From contig NZ_SDHW01000005.1 in the NCBI RefSeq assembly GCF_004118265.1, positions 1 to 64,000 of the forward strand: DNA of 64,000 bases, written 5' to 3'. The notes under the pieces are model-generated. The model was given only the letters and a program-made list of their open reading frames with translations, was not told the DNA's origin and did no database searches. Positions 34,379 to 41,951 of this stretch are shown here, piece by piece. This stretch comes from Lacibacter luteus (lineage in GTDB: Bacteria; Bacteroidota; Bacteroidia; Chitinophagales; Chitinophagaceae). The position numbers and the translations under genes were made by a program. Every line of letters starts with the position of its first letter. Position 1 is the first letter of the stretch.

Positions 34379-36160
34379 ATGCCTGTAATAATTGAATACC
34401 TGCTGAAAGTTTCGATTGCGCTTGCACTGGTGTATGTATTTTATCAACTGGTGTTGCGCAGGCTTACTTTTTATAACTGGAACAGGTGGTACCTGGTTGG
34501 TTATGCAGCATTAAGCTTTTTTATTCCGTTTATGAACATTACGGACTTTCTGTTCAAACACGAACTGGAAGAAGTACAGTTTGTGCGGATGGTGCCTGTT
34601 TATAATTTAAACATTACAGCAACCAATGCAGGTTTTGAATGGAACAGCTGGAACATTGCCATTGTTCTTTTTATTGCCGGAATGATGTTGATGGGTATGC
34701 GTATGCTGCTGCAGCTTTACAGCTTGCGTAAAATGAAAGCAAAGGCCAGGCTGCTGAACGAGGGTGCTATTAAACTGTTTCATGTGGAAGAGAATATTAT
34801 GCCTTTCTCTTTTAGTAACGGCATTTACATCAACAGCAAACTGCATACAGAAGCAGAACTGCAGGAAATCATCCGCCACGAATTTGTGCATGTAAAACAA
34901 AAGCACAGCATCGATATTTTGTTTGCCGAATTTTTGTGCATGGTTTTATGGTTTCATCCTGCTGCATGGTTTATCCGTAAAGCCATCCGTCAAAATCTTG
35001 AATTTATTGCCGATGAAAAAGTATTGCAGGAAGGTGTTGATAAAAAACAATATCAATACCTGTTACTGAAAGTAGTGGGCAATAATCATTACAGCATTGC
35101 ATCCAACTTTAATTTCTCATCACTTAAAAACCGAATCATCATGATGAATCAAATCAAATCTGCACGAGTGCAGGCAATCCGTTTCTTATTTGTACTGCCG
35201 CTGGTAGCTGTATTGTTACTTGCGTTTAGAGAAGTAAAACAAAAAGAGCAGCGTAAAGAAGAATTTAAACAGCAGCTGTTGATTAACGACACGGTGCCGG
35301 CCAGTGAAATTGCAAGTGTAAATGTTAACAAGAACAACAATGAAAAAACAGTTACCATTGTTTTGAAAAACGGAACTAAAGAAACCTATAACCTCAACAA
35401 CCCTGATGAAAAAGAAGCGTTTGAAAAAAAATATGGTAAGCTGGATAAAGTAGTGCCACCGCCACCGCCTCCACCGGTACCCGGAAAAGTAGTTACAGTA
35501 AAACCTGCGCATGAAGATGTAAAGCTTAATACTAAAGGTTATTTTGTAACCATTGCCGATAACATGGGCGAATGTGTTGTGATAGTAAAGGATAAGAACA
35601 AGAAAATTGTAGAAGCGTTAAAGCTTACAGATTGGAATGCCGCCGAAGATAAATACGAAGCAAAGTATGGTGAAATTGCACCACCTCCGCCACCATCGCC
35701 TCTTGCACCAGTAACAGTAGTTGGTTATCCATCGCCTGTTTCTGCACCTGCTGCAGTAACAGCAGAAGGTAAAGTTGCAACAGTTACTGTTGCCGAAACA
35801 ACATCGCCTGTAAAAGAAGTAACAGTTACAGGATATAAAACTGCAGCTGTAACAACTACGGCTGTAGCAACGGTTAATACAACAGCGGCTGCTGATCCCG
35901 GAGTAGTTACGGTTGTAGGCTATGGTACATCAACCAACAAGCCCGCAACCATAAAATTGAGAGGTAAAATCAGTACCGATAACGTATTGTATATTTTAGA
36001 TGGTAAAGAAGTTACTGCAGAAGAAGTAAACCAAATGGAACCTAACAACATTCAAAGCATTTCAGTTTTAAAAGATGAGAGTGCTGTAAAGCTGTATGGC
36101 GAAAAAGGAAAGAATGGCGTTATCATCATTACAACAAAAACAAAGAAAGTAGCTGACTAA
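34379..36160 (+). CDS. M56 (BlaR1-like) membrane metallopeptidase with TonB-plug-like tail
   Basis: A 593-residue protein. The N-terminal half is an M56 peptidase: helices at about 5-25, 38-55, 92-112, the zinc motif HEFVH (His167, Glu168, His171), the third ligand in LEFIADEKV (Glu208), and a fourth helix near 265-280. This is the BlaR1 core that triggers loss of BlaI. In place of a penicillin-binding sensor the C-terminal half has poly-proline runs (about 360-370 and 440-447), repeats of TVVGY/TVTGY and a final segment YILDGKEVTAEEV, IQSISVLKDESAVKLYGEKG and NGVIIITTK that matches the plug region of SusC/TonB-dependent receptors. The neighbour is the BlaI-like repressor. The signal sensed is unknown. 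Confidence 0.9.
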   Translation: MPVIIEYLLKVSIALALVYVFYQLVLRRLTFYNWNRWYLVGYAALSFFIPFMNITDFLFKHELEEVQFVRMVPVYNLNITATNAGFEWNSWNIAIVLFIAGMMLMGMRMLLQLYSLRKMKAKARLLNEGAIKLFHVEENIMPFSFSNGIYINSKLHTEAELQEIIRHEFVHVKQKHSIDILFAEFLCMVLWFHPAAWFIRKAIRQNLEFIADEKVLQEGVDKKQYQYLLLKVVGNNHYSIASNFNFSSLKNRIIMMNQIKSARVQAIRFLFVLPLVAVLLLAFREVKQKEQRKEEFKQQLLINDTVPASEIASVNVNKNNNEKTVTIVLKNGTKETYNLNNPDEKEAFEKKYGKLDKVVPPPPPPPVPGKVVTVKPAHEDVKLNTKGYFVTIADNMGECVVIVKDKNKKIVEALKLTDWNAAEDKYEAKYGEIAPPPPPSPLAPVTVVGYPSPVSAPAAVTAEGKVATVTVAETTSPVKEVTVTGYKTAAVTTTAVATVNTTAAADPGVVTVVGYGTSTNKPATIKLRGKISTDNVLYILDGKEVTAEEVNQMEPNNIQSISVLKDESAVKLYGEKGKNGVIIITTKTKKVAD

Positions 36161-36199
36161 GAAATATTGCCACCTGAAAATCATTAAACCTTATTCATT

Positions 36200-36230
36200 G
36201 CGAAACAAGAAATTGTTTCGCTTTTTATTT
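36200..36230. terminator. Terminator between convergent genes
   Basis: A 9-bp stem GCGAAACAA (36200-36208) with TTGTTTCGC (36213-36221), GAAA tetraloop, then TTTTTATTTT. It ends the M56 gene and overlaps the end of the minus-strand thioredoxin-like gene. Confidence 0.88.
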
Positions 36231-36728
36231 TGTAGCCAGTTCTATCAGTTTTGCTGTTGGTACGCCGCCATCAAAATAGTGAATCAATTCTCCGTTCTTA
36301 TTATAGATCGTAATCAGCGGCAGATAATGATTGCGGTAGTATTTAGGAAAGAAATACAATACATCTCTTCCCATAATGATGTTCTTGTAGGTTGATATCT
36401 GGTAATCGATGTAAAACTGTTTCATCATTTCAAAAGGGTAGGTGGTAGCCATAACAATCTGTACCGATTTAAGCTTCTGAATATTTTCAATCAACTCTTT
36501 CGTTTGGTTTTTACAATGGTCGCAATCGGGACTAAAGCTCATCAAAACAGTTGTTTTCTTTTTGCTGAGCTGTTCGGTATAAAAACTGGTTGAGCTGTCG
36601 GTTAGTAACAATTTAAAATCGGGTAGGCGCAGGTTTTGTAGATGAGCAGGAATTGTATCGGCTTTCGTTTGTGCCTGAATGTTGAATGCGGCTAAAAAAA
36701 GTACAACTGTAAATAAGATATTCCTCAT
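36225..36728 (-). CDS. Secreted thioredoxin-fold (TlpA/AhpC-like) protein
   Basis: A 167-residue exported protein with signal peptide (about 1-20, ending IQAQ) and a thioredoxin-like domain. The redox motif is visible as SFSPDCDHCKNQ with Cys69 and Cys72; cis-proline region YLPLITIYNKNGEL and the closing helix TAKLIEL fit the TlpA/redoxin family. It probably reduces or exchanges disulfides in the periplasm. It is a single gene, divergent from efp and convergent with the M56 gene. Specific partner unknown. Confidence 0.88.
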   Translation of the reverse strand: MRNILFTVVLFLAAFNIQAQTKADTIPAHLQNLRLPDFKLLLTDSSTSFYTEQLSKKKTTVLMSFSPDCDHCKNQTKELIENIQKLKSVQIVMATTYPFEMMKQFYIDYQISTYKNIIMGRDVLYFFPKYYRNHYLPLITIYNKNGELIHYFDGGVPTAKLIELATK

Positions 36729-36773
36729 GCCTGCAATTTAGCAAAAACCGGTGGAAAGGTATTTTGCTGCAAG

Positions 36774-36805
36774 TTTGCTGAGAAAGGCTGTTAGCTTTAT
36801 ATTTG
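36774..36805 (+). promoter_or_regulatory. Promoter of efp (Bacteroidota type)
   Basis: TTTG (36774-36777), a 20-base spacer and TATATTTG (36798-36805) match the Bacteroidota TTTG-N19-21-TAnnTTTG consensus, about 30 bases before the efp ATG. Confidence 0.8.
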
Positions 36806-36835
36806 CAGCCTTAAATTACTATTCAAAGCGTTATT

Positions 36836-37402
36836 ATGGCAACTACATCAGACATCAGTCGTGGTATGATCATCAAGCAGGACGGCAGCTTGTATAAAAT
36901 TGTGGAGTTTGGCGAAAACAAAACAGCCCGTGCAGCCGCAAAAGTTTGGGCTAAATTGAAAGGTGTTGATAATAACCGTTCTATTGAGGTTACCTGGAAC
37001 AGTGGTGAAACCATTCATCCTGTTCGTGTAGAGCGTCACGATTTCCAGTTTTTGTATAAAGACGATACCGGTTATAATTTCATGAATAACGAAAGCTTTG
37101 AGCAAATCGCTGTTCAGGAATCGGTAATTGATGCGCCCCAGTTTTTGAAAGAAGGCGATGCCGTAAGTGCTCTCATCAACACCGAAACTGAAATGCCGAT
37201 GAGTATTGAGCTGCCCGATAAAATTGTAGTAAAAGTTACTTACAGCGAACCTGGTGTTAAAGGCGATACTGCAACACGTACGCTGAAACCTGCAACTGTT
37301 GAAACAGGTGCAACTGTAATGGTTCCCTTGTTTGTAAACGAAGGCGAAATGATCCGCATCAACACCAAAACAGGTGACTATGTTGAGCGTGTAAAAGAAT
37401 AA
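36836..37402 (+). CDS. efp: Elongation factor P with arginine at the tip (Arg32)
   Basis: A 188-residue EF-P of three beta-barrel domains, which enters the ribosomal E-site region and rescues stalling at consecutive prolines. Seen: SRGMIIKQDGSLYKIVEF (domain I), FMNNESFEQIAV (domain II) and GVKGDTATRTLKPATVETG plus IRINTKTGDYVERVK (domain III). The loop that is lysyl-modified in E. coli (Lys34) reads NKTARAAAKV here, placing Arg32 at the tip, as in the EarP-type EF-P of Pseudomonas (NKSGRNAAVV). No earP gene is visible in the window. The gene lies upstream of accB-accC, a common arrangement, but is closed by its own terminator. Confidence 0.95.
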   Translation: MATTSDISRGMIIKQDGSLYKIVEFGENKTARAAAKVWAKLKGVDNNRSIEVTWNSGETIHPVRVERHDFQFLYKDDTGYNFMNNESFEQIAVQESVIDAPQFLKEGDAVSALINTETEMPMSIELPDKIVVKVTYSEPGVKGDTATRTLKPATVETGATVMVPLFVNEGEMIRINTKTGDYVERVKE

Positions 37403-37418
37403 TCTGTTAGATGATATT

Positions 37419-37452
37419 AAAAAAGGCGATTTTTTAAAAATCGCCTTTTTTT
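37419..37452 (+). terminator. Terminator of efp
   Basis: A 17-bp A/T-ended stem with GGCGA (37425-37429) pairing TCGCC (37441-37445) and a T-run after it, 17 bases beyond the efp stop. Confidence 0.88.
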
Positions 37453-37518
37453 GTACTTTTTTCGCTCGTTTTTGGGCAAAACTGAGCTGTTTTACCTCGT
37501 TTTTTATCAAAAAAGAAC

Positions 37519-37546
37519 TTTGTGGGAATTTATTCCCTTATCTTAG
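37519..37546 (+). promoter_or_regulatory. accB promoter region with internal palindrome
   Basis: TTTG (37519-37522) and TATCTTAG (37539-37546) form a probable Bacteroidota promoter with a short 16-base spacer. Most of the spacer is a perfect dyad, GGGAATTTATTCCC (37524-37537), well placed for a repressor or activator. Confidence 0.5.
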
Positions 37547-37582
37547 CCGCCCAATATTAATCAACTTTTAAACCTCACGATC

Positions 37583-38071
37583 ATGGATTTTAAACAAATT
37601 CAGGAACTCATTAAACTGGTTAACAAATCCAACCTCAGTGAACTCACCATCGAAGAAAAAGACTTTAAGGTTACTATAAAACAAAAGGACGAAATCATTC
37701 AGCAAACGCTTATTTCAGGTCAGTTTCAGGCAGCGCCTCAAACTCTTCCTGCAGCCCCGGCGCCTGCTGCTCTTCCTGCAGCTGCAGCACCAGCTGCTCC
37801 CAAGCCTGCCGGTGGAGAAGATACCAGTAAGTATGTAACCATTAAAAGTCCGATGATCGGTACGTTCTACCGCAAGCCTGCTCCCGATAAGCCTTTATTT
37901 GCCGAAGTTGGTACAGAAGTAACACCGGGCAAGGTTGTTTGCATTATCGAAGCCATGAAGTTGTTCAACGAAATTGAAAGCGAAGTAAAAGGAAAGATCG
38001 TAAAGGTGTTGGTAGAAGATCAATCGCCTGTTGAGTACGATCAACCTTTGTTCCTTGTAGACCCTAGTTAA
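37583..38071 (+). CDS. accB: Biotin carboxyl carrier protein of acetyl-CoA carboxylase
   Basis: A 162-residue BCCP, the biotin-bearing subunit of acetyl-CoA carboxylase, which starts fatty acid synthesis. An N-terminal AccB region (MDFKQIQELIKLVNKSNLSELTIEE, shown as MDFKQIQELIKLV and LSELTIEE) is followed by a Pro/Ala linker (about 50-78) and the biotinyl domain (about 82-162), with the biotin lysine Lys126 in the EAMKL motif and the thumb segment SPMIGTFYRKPAP. Biotin protein ligase modifies Lys126. accC follows after 103 bases. Confidence 0.95.
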   Translation: MDFKQIQELIKLVNKSNLSELTIEEKDFKVTIKQKDEIIQQTLISGQFQAAPQTLPAAPAPAALPAAAAPAAPKPAGGEDTSKYVTIKSPMIGTFYRKPAPDKPLFAEVGTEVTPGKVVCIIEAMKLFNEIESEVKGKIVKVLVEDQSPVEYDQPLFLVDPS

Positions 38072-38169
38072 TTTGTCAATCAATTCGAAAATTTGAAAAT
38101 GTAAAACTCATTTTCGATTTTCCTGTTGTATATCTTTTCAAATTAGCTAATTCTCAAATTTTCAAATTA
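38069..38169. repeat. Octamer-word inverted repeat between accB and accC
   Basis: Starts with the accB stop as TAATTTGTC (38069) and continues with GAAAATTTGAAAATG (38087-38101). The right arm, reading TTTTCAAA, TTAGCTAA, TTCTCAAA, TTTTCAAA, TTA, ends five bases before the accC ATG. The two arms are imperfectly complementary. No T-run of terminator type. Confidence 0.65.
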
Positions 38170-38174
38170 AACTC

Positions 38175-39512
38175 ATGTTTAAAAAGATATTAATTGCCAA
38201 TCGTGGCGAGATTGCGTTGCGTATTATACGAACCTGCCGTGAAATGGGAATCAAAACGGTTGCCGTTTATTCAACCGCCGATCGTGAAAGTCTTCATGTA
38301 AAATTTGCCGACGAAGCTGTTTGTATCGGTAAACCTGCCGGCGCAGAATCATATCTTAATGTTCCCAATATTATTGCAGCTGCAGAAATTACAAATGCTG
38401 ATGCTATTCATCCCGGTTATGGTTTTTTAGGAGAGAACGCAAAGTTTGCTGAGATCTGTGGACAGAACGGTATTAAGTTCATTGGACCAACACCCGATCA
38501 AATCCGCTCGATGGGCGATAAGGTTACAGCAAAAGAAACCATGATCAAAGCAGGTGTACCAGTGGTACCCGGTGGCGAAGGGTTATTGCCAAGTTTGGAG
38601 GCAGCAAAACGTATTGCCAAAGAAATCGGTTATCCCATCATCTTAAAAGCAACTGCCGGCGGTGGTGGTAAAGGCATGCGTGTTGTTTTTGCAGAGGAAG
38701 ATTTAGAACGCAACTACGATATGGCAAAGAATGAAGCTGCTGCTTCATTTAAGAACGATGGTATTTATATGGAGAAGTTTGTTGAAGAACCCCGCCATAT
38801 TGAAATACAGGTAGCAGGCGACCGTTACGGTACTGTTTGTCATTTAAGTGAGCGTGATTGTTCTATTCAACGCCGTCATCAGAAACTCGTGGAGGAATCA
38901 CCATCTCCTTTTATGACCCCTGAGCTGCGTAAAGCAATGGGCGATGCGGCGAAGAAAGCTGCTTCTGCTATTGGTTATGAAAGTGTAGGTACCATTGAGT
39001 TCCTGGTAGATAAGCATCGCAATTTCTACTTTATGGAAATGAATACACGTATCCAGGTAGAACATTGCGTAACAGAAGAAGTAACCAACTTCGATTTAAT
39101 TAAGGAACAGATATTAATTGCTGCAGGCGAAAAAATCAGTGGGTTAGATTATGAACCAACAATGCATGCAATTGAATGCCGTATTAATGCCGAAGATCCG
39201 TACAACGATTTTCGTCCAAGCCCCGGTAAGATCACAACTTTGCATACGCCTGGCGGTCATGGTATCCGTATCGATTCGCATGTATATGCCGGTTATATAA
39301 TTCCTCCTTACTACGATTCAATGATCGCTAAAATTATTGCAGTTGCCCGTACACGTGAGGAAGCCATCAACACTATGAGCCGTGCATTGAGCGAATACGT
39401 TATTGAAGGGGTAAAGACCACCATTCCTTTCCATCAACAACTCATGAAGGATGAAAACTTCCGTAAAGGAAACTTTACCACCAAGTTTTTAGAAACCTTT
39501 CAGATGAAATAA
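38175..39512 (+). CDS. accC: Acetyl-CoA carboxylase biotin carboxylase subunit
   Basis: A 445-residue biotin carboxylase that uses ATP and bicarbonate to carboxylate the biotin on AccB. Seen: [20 protein letters not shown] at the start, [12 protein letters not shown], the ATP-grasp glycine loop [42 protein letters not shown] and the catalytic [12 protein letters not shown], then the C-terminal domain INAEDP. Length is typical. It follows accB on the same strand and ends at a very strong terminator. Confidence 0.97.
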   Translation: MFKKILIANRGEIALRIIRTCREMGIKTVAVYSTADRESLHVKFADEAVCIGKPAGAESYLNVPNIIAAAEITNADAIHPGYGFLGENAKFAEICGQNGIKFIGPTPDQIRSMGDKVTAKETMIKAGVPVVPGGEGLLPSLEAAKRIAKEIGYPIILKATAGGGGKGMRVVFAEEDLERNYDMAKNEAAASFKNDGIYMEKFVEEPRHIEIQVAGDRYGTVCHLSERDCSIQRRHQKLVEESPSPFMTPELRKAMGDAAKKAASAIGYESVGTIEFLVDKHRNFYFMEMNTRIQVEHCVTEEVTNFDLIKEQILIAAGEKISGLDYEPTMHAIECRINAEDPYNDFRPSPGKITTLHTPGGHGIRIDSHVYAGYIIPPYYDSMIAKIIAVARTREEAINTMSRALSEYVIEGVKTTIPFHQQLMKDENFRKGNFTTKFLETFQMK

Positions 39513-39521
39513 AATAGTTTG

Positions 39522-39565
39522 AATAAAAAGTAAAGGCCGGAGAAATCCGGCCTTTACTTTTTATT
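39522..39565. terminator. Bidirectional terminator after accC
   Basis: A perfect 20-bp stem (39522-39541 with 39546-39565; core GTAAAGGCCGGA) around a GAAA tetraloop, between the convergent accC and beta-helix genes. Confidence 0.92.
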
Positions 39566-39579
39566 TGTTTAGTTTGAAG

Positions 39580-41925
39580 TTATTGATGTAATAATTGCTG
39601 TTGAAATTTTTCGCCGGTTTCGGATATCATTTCAACAATGTAAATACTGTTGTTTTTTAGGTTGTTGATATTCCATGTAAACCTGTTGAAGCCAGTGTTG
39701 CTTTTGTACGTAGTGCTGTTAACCAATTTTCCTGCTACATCAATCAACCGCATCTTATACTCTGTACTGTTGCCTGTTTCCTGAAAAGCAATATTGATTT
39801 TGTTAGTAAACGGATTGGGGCCGGCTTTAACAGCAGAAGTAATACCACTAAAGTTTAGCAACACAATCTTAGAATAAACTGATGAACCGTTATGATAAAC
39901 AGTTTTTAAGCGGTAGTAATTATTGCCGGGCAATACATTCGACATCAGCTTATGATAGTTCTGTATTTCCTGCTGGCTATTGGCATTGTATTGCACAACA
40001 GCTGCATTCGAAAAATGAACACCATCGGTTGAGTATTCAATTTCAAAAGAACTGATAGCTGTATTTGAAGATACTTCCCAGGTTAATTCTGATGCAGTAT
40101 TTCTTTTTTTGCCGCTAAAGAGTAGTATTTCATCATCAAGCAACATGGCTGTGTTAAGCATAGGACCAAATTCACTTGTGTTGTTGCTTACTGTTGCAGT
40201 AGCAGTTACAAAAGGAGAGATGCCCGAAGGAAGGCTTGCCATCGCAAAAGAAAAAGCAAATCCGTTTACATTGCTTGAAGCTACATTGCCATCTGTGTTA
40301 TAAGAAAGAGAAGTTGTAGTTCTTAAGTCCGATCCGCTTCCCTCTGTACCGCTGCCAATGTAGTATTCTGCTTCACCATAGTTGTAAAGTCTTCCTCCAT
40401 GTTGGTTCGTACCTCCATCAGTAAAGAAAAATTCCAGATAAGCTCCGGAAGCAACTTTTCCGTAAATGATAATAGTTGTAGGAGTTTTCTTTACAGAATC
40501 AATTACAGGGAAGTTTAAAAGATTGTTAGGACCACTGTCACTATCTCCGTTATCATTAACGGTTACAGATACAGAGCTTCCATAACCTAAATCAATTCCA
40601 AGCCCTGTGTTATCATAAATCAGGTTTTCTGAAATTTTGTTACCGGTTAAGTTACGGCTTCCACTCGTACTCAACGTTACTCCTGATCCGGTATTTCCGT
40701 AAATATGATTTTGGTAAATAACATGATTCAGATTGTCGTAAGTAGAAGCGCCGGCTACTGAAGTTCCTTGCTCATCTAAATAAACTCCTCCCAAAAAATT
40801 TGAAGCAGTGTTATTGTAGATCAGGTTATTAATTAATGTGTCGGCCCTCGAACTAAAACTAATTCTGCAGCCTCCCACAGGACTTGTTCCCCCCGTAATA
40901 ATAGCTCCAGTAATTGTATTATTGTTTACATAATTACTATCGGTATTATGCCCTTGATCGATGCCGAATTGCTCACAATTTTCTATCCAATTGTTATATA
41001 CACTCATGCGGTAGCAGTTCATAAGCGAAATGCCATCGCCTGCAGCACCGATAGAAGTAAATGTTGAAGTGCGCATGGTAGGGCTGATAACCTGGTTTTC
41101 GTAAACCTGCCAATATCTGAACGGGCGAACATCGGAAGTAACACCATTGGCATTGTTATTTACACCATTGAAAACAATACCATAAACACCACAGAAGGAC
41201 AGGAGATTGTTTCTAATGATGCCTGTATAATTATTTCCGCAAACCAGTATTCCTGAGCCTTTGGTTCTTCTTGCAGTTATGGAAGGATAAGTTCCTGTAG
41301 GTGAGCAGGAAATAAAGCAATCATAAATTTCAATATTAGCTGTTCTTACAGCAGCGACTTTTACAACAGATATATCTCCATGACTAATTGCTGCAGATTG
41401 TGAACTTACATCGTTATTCCCAAATCCGGAGATAGCAATATTTTTAATAATAACATTGGTTGCATTAATTGTTAAGCCATTTCCAAGATATCCGTTACCA
41501 TTAGATGGAAATGAAAATGCCGGACTAACATCGTTTGGCACAATATAAACATCTGGATAGGGAATGCTGTTTTGCACTACGGCTAACCTGCCTACTGTTT
41601 TTCCTGCAAGTGTAGCAGTATTTGTGTTTGGTTGCGTACTTCCATCAATTGTTACTGCTTCTGTTATTACAGGTAATGCTGTTTGTAAGCGAATTACAGC
41701 AAATCTTGCTCCTGTACTGCCTTCAAAATAATTGCTTATAATATCGAGAATTGCAAACTGAATAACATCGGTTCCGGCAGCTGCATTAGCATCAGTAATT
41801 GCCTGTCGCAAAGAGCCGGCACCGCTATCGCCGGTGTTGCTTACAACAAAAATTGCTGAGTATGCATTTGTTTCAACTCCAAATACAAATGCAATTATAC
41901 AAACGTATTTAAAAATAGTTTTCAT
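39580..41925 (-). CDS. T9SS cargo: right-handed beta-helix protein (copy A)
   Basis: A 781-residue exported protein. Signal peptide about 1-24. The start of the mature part, SNTGDSGAGSLRQAITDAN, is typical of secreted beta-helix proteins. Residues about 130-480 are Asn/Gly-rich with parallel beta-helix (PbH1) patterns such as NNTITGAIITGGTSP and NLIYNNTASNFLGGVYLDE. An Ig/FN3-like domain (about 600-690; LTWEVSSNTAISSFEIEYS) precedes the T9SS type A sorting domain (about 695-781; VKAGPNPFTNKINIAF). Beta-helix folds often bind or cleave polysaccharide, but no catalytic motif is recognisable. It is very similar to the gene at 45200 and lies 26 bases downstream of the zinc carboxypeptidase gene, probably in the same transcript. 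Confidence 0.88.
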   Translation of the reverse strand: MKTIFKYVCIIAFVFGVETNAYSAIFVVSNTGDSGAGSLRQAITDANAAAGTDVIQFAILDIISNYFEGSTGARFAVIRLQTALPVITEAVTIDGSTQPNTNTATLAGKTVGRLAVVQNSIPYPDVYIVPNDVSPAFSFPSNGNGYLGNGLTINATNVIIKNIAISGFGNNDVSSQSAAISHGDISVVKVAAVRTANIEIYDCFISCSPTGTYPSITARRTKGSGILVCGNNYTGIIRNNLLSFCGVYGIVFNGVNNNANGVTSDVRPFRYWQVYENQVISPTMRTSTFTSIGAAGDGISLMNCYRMSVYNNWIENCEQFGIDQGHNTDSNYVNNNTITGAIITGGTSPVGGCRISFSSRADTLINNLIYNNTASNFLGGVYLDEQGTSVAGASTYDNLNHVIYQNHIYGNTGSGVTLSTSGSRNLTGNKISENLIYDNTGLGIDLGYGSSVSVTVNDNGDSDSGPNNLLNFPVIDSVKKTPTTIIIYGKVASGAYLEFFFTDGGTNQHGGRLYNYGEAEYYIGSGTEGSGSDLRTTTSLSYNTDGNVASSNVNGFAFSFAMASLPSGISPFVTATATVSNNTSEFGPMLNTAMLLDDEILLFSGKKRNTASELTWEVSSNTAISSFEIEYSTDGVHFSNAAVVQYNANSQQEIQNYHKLMSNVLPGNNYYRLKTVYHNGSSVYSKIVLLNFSGITSAVKAGPNPFTNKINIAFQETGNSTEYKMRLIDVAGKLVNSTTYKSNTGFNRFTWNINNLKNNSIYIVEMISETGEKFQQQLLHQ

Positions 41926-41951
41926 AATGTAGGGTTATAAATATTCGTCGA

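Noticed and set aside
33925-36160. Beta-lactam resistance locus
   Set aside because: A BlaI/M56 pair is present but no beta-lactamase or penicillin-binding sensor domain; Bacteroidota carry many such pairs of other function.
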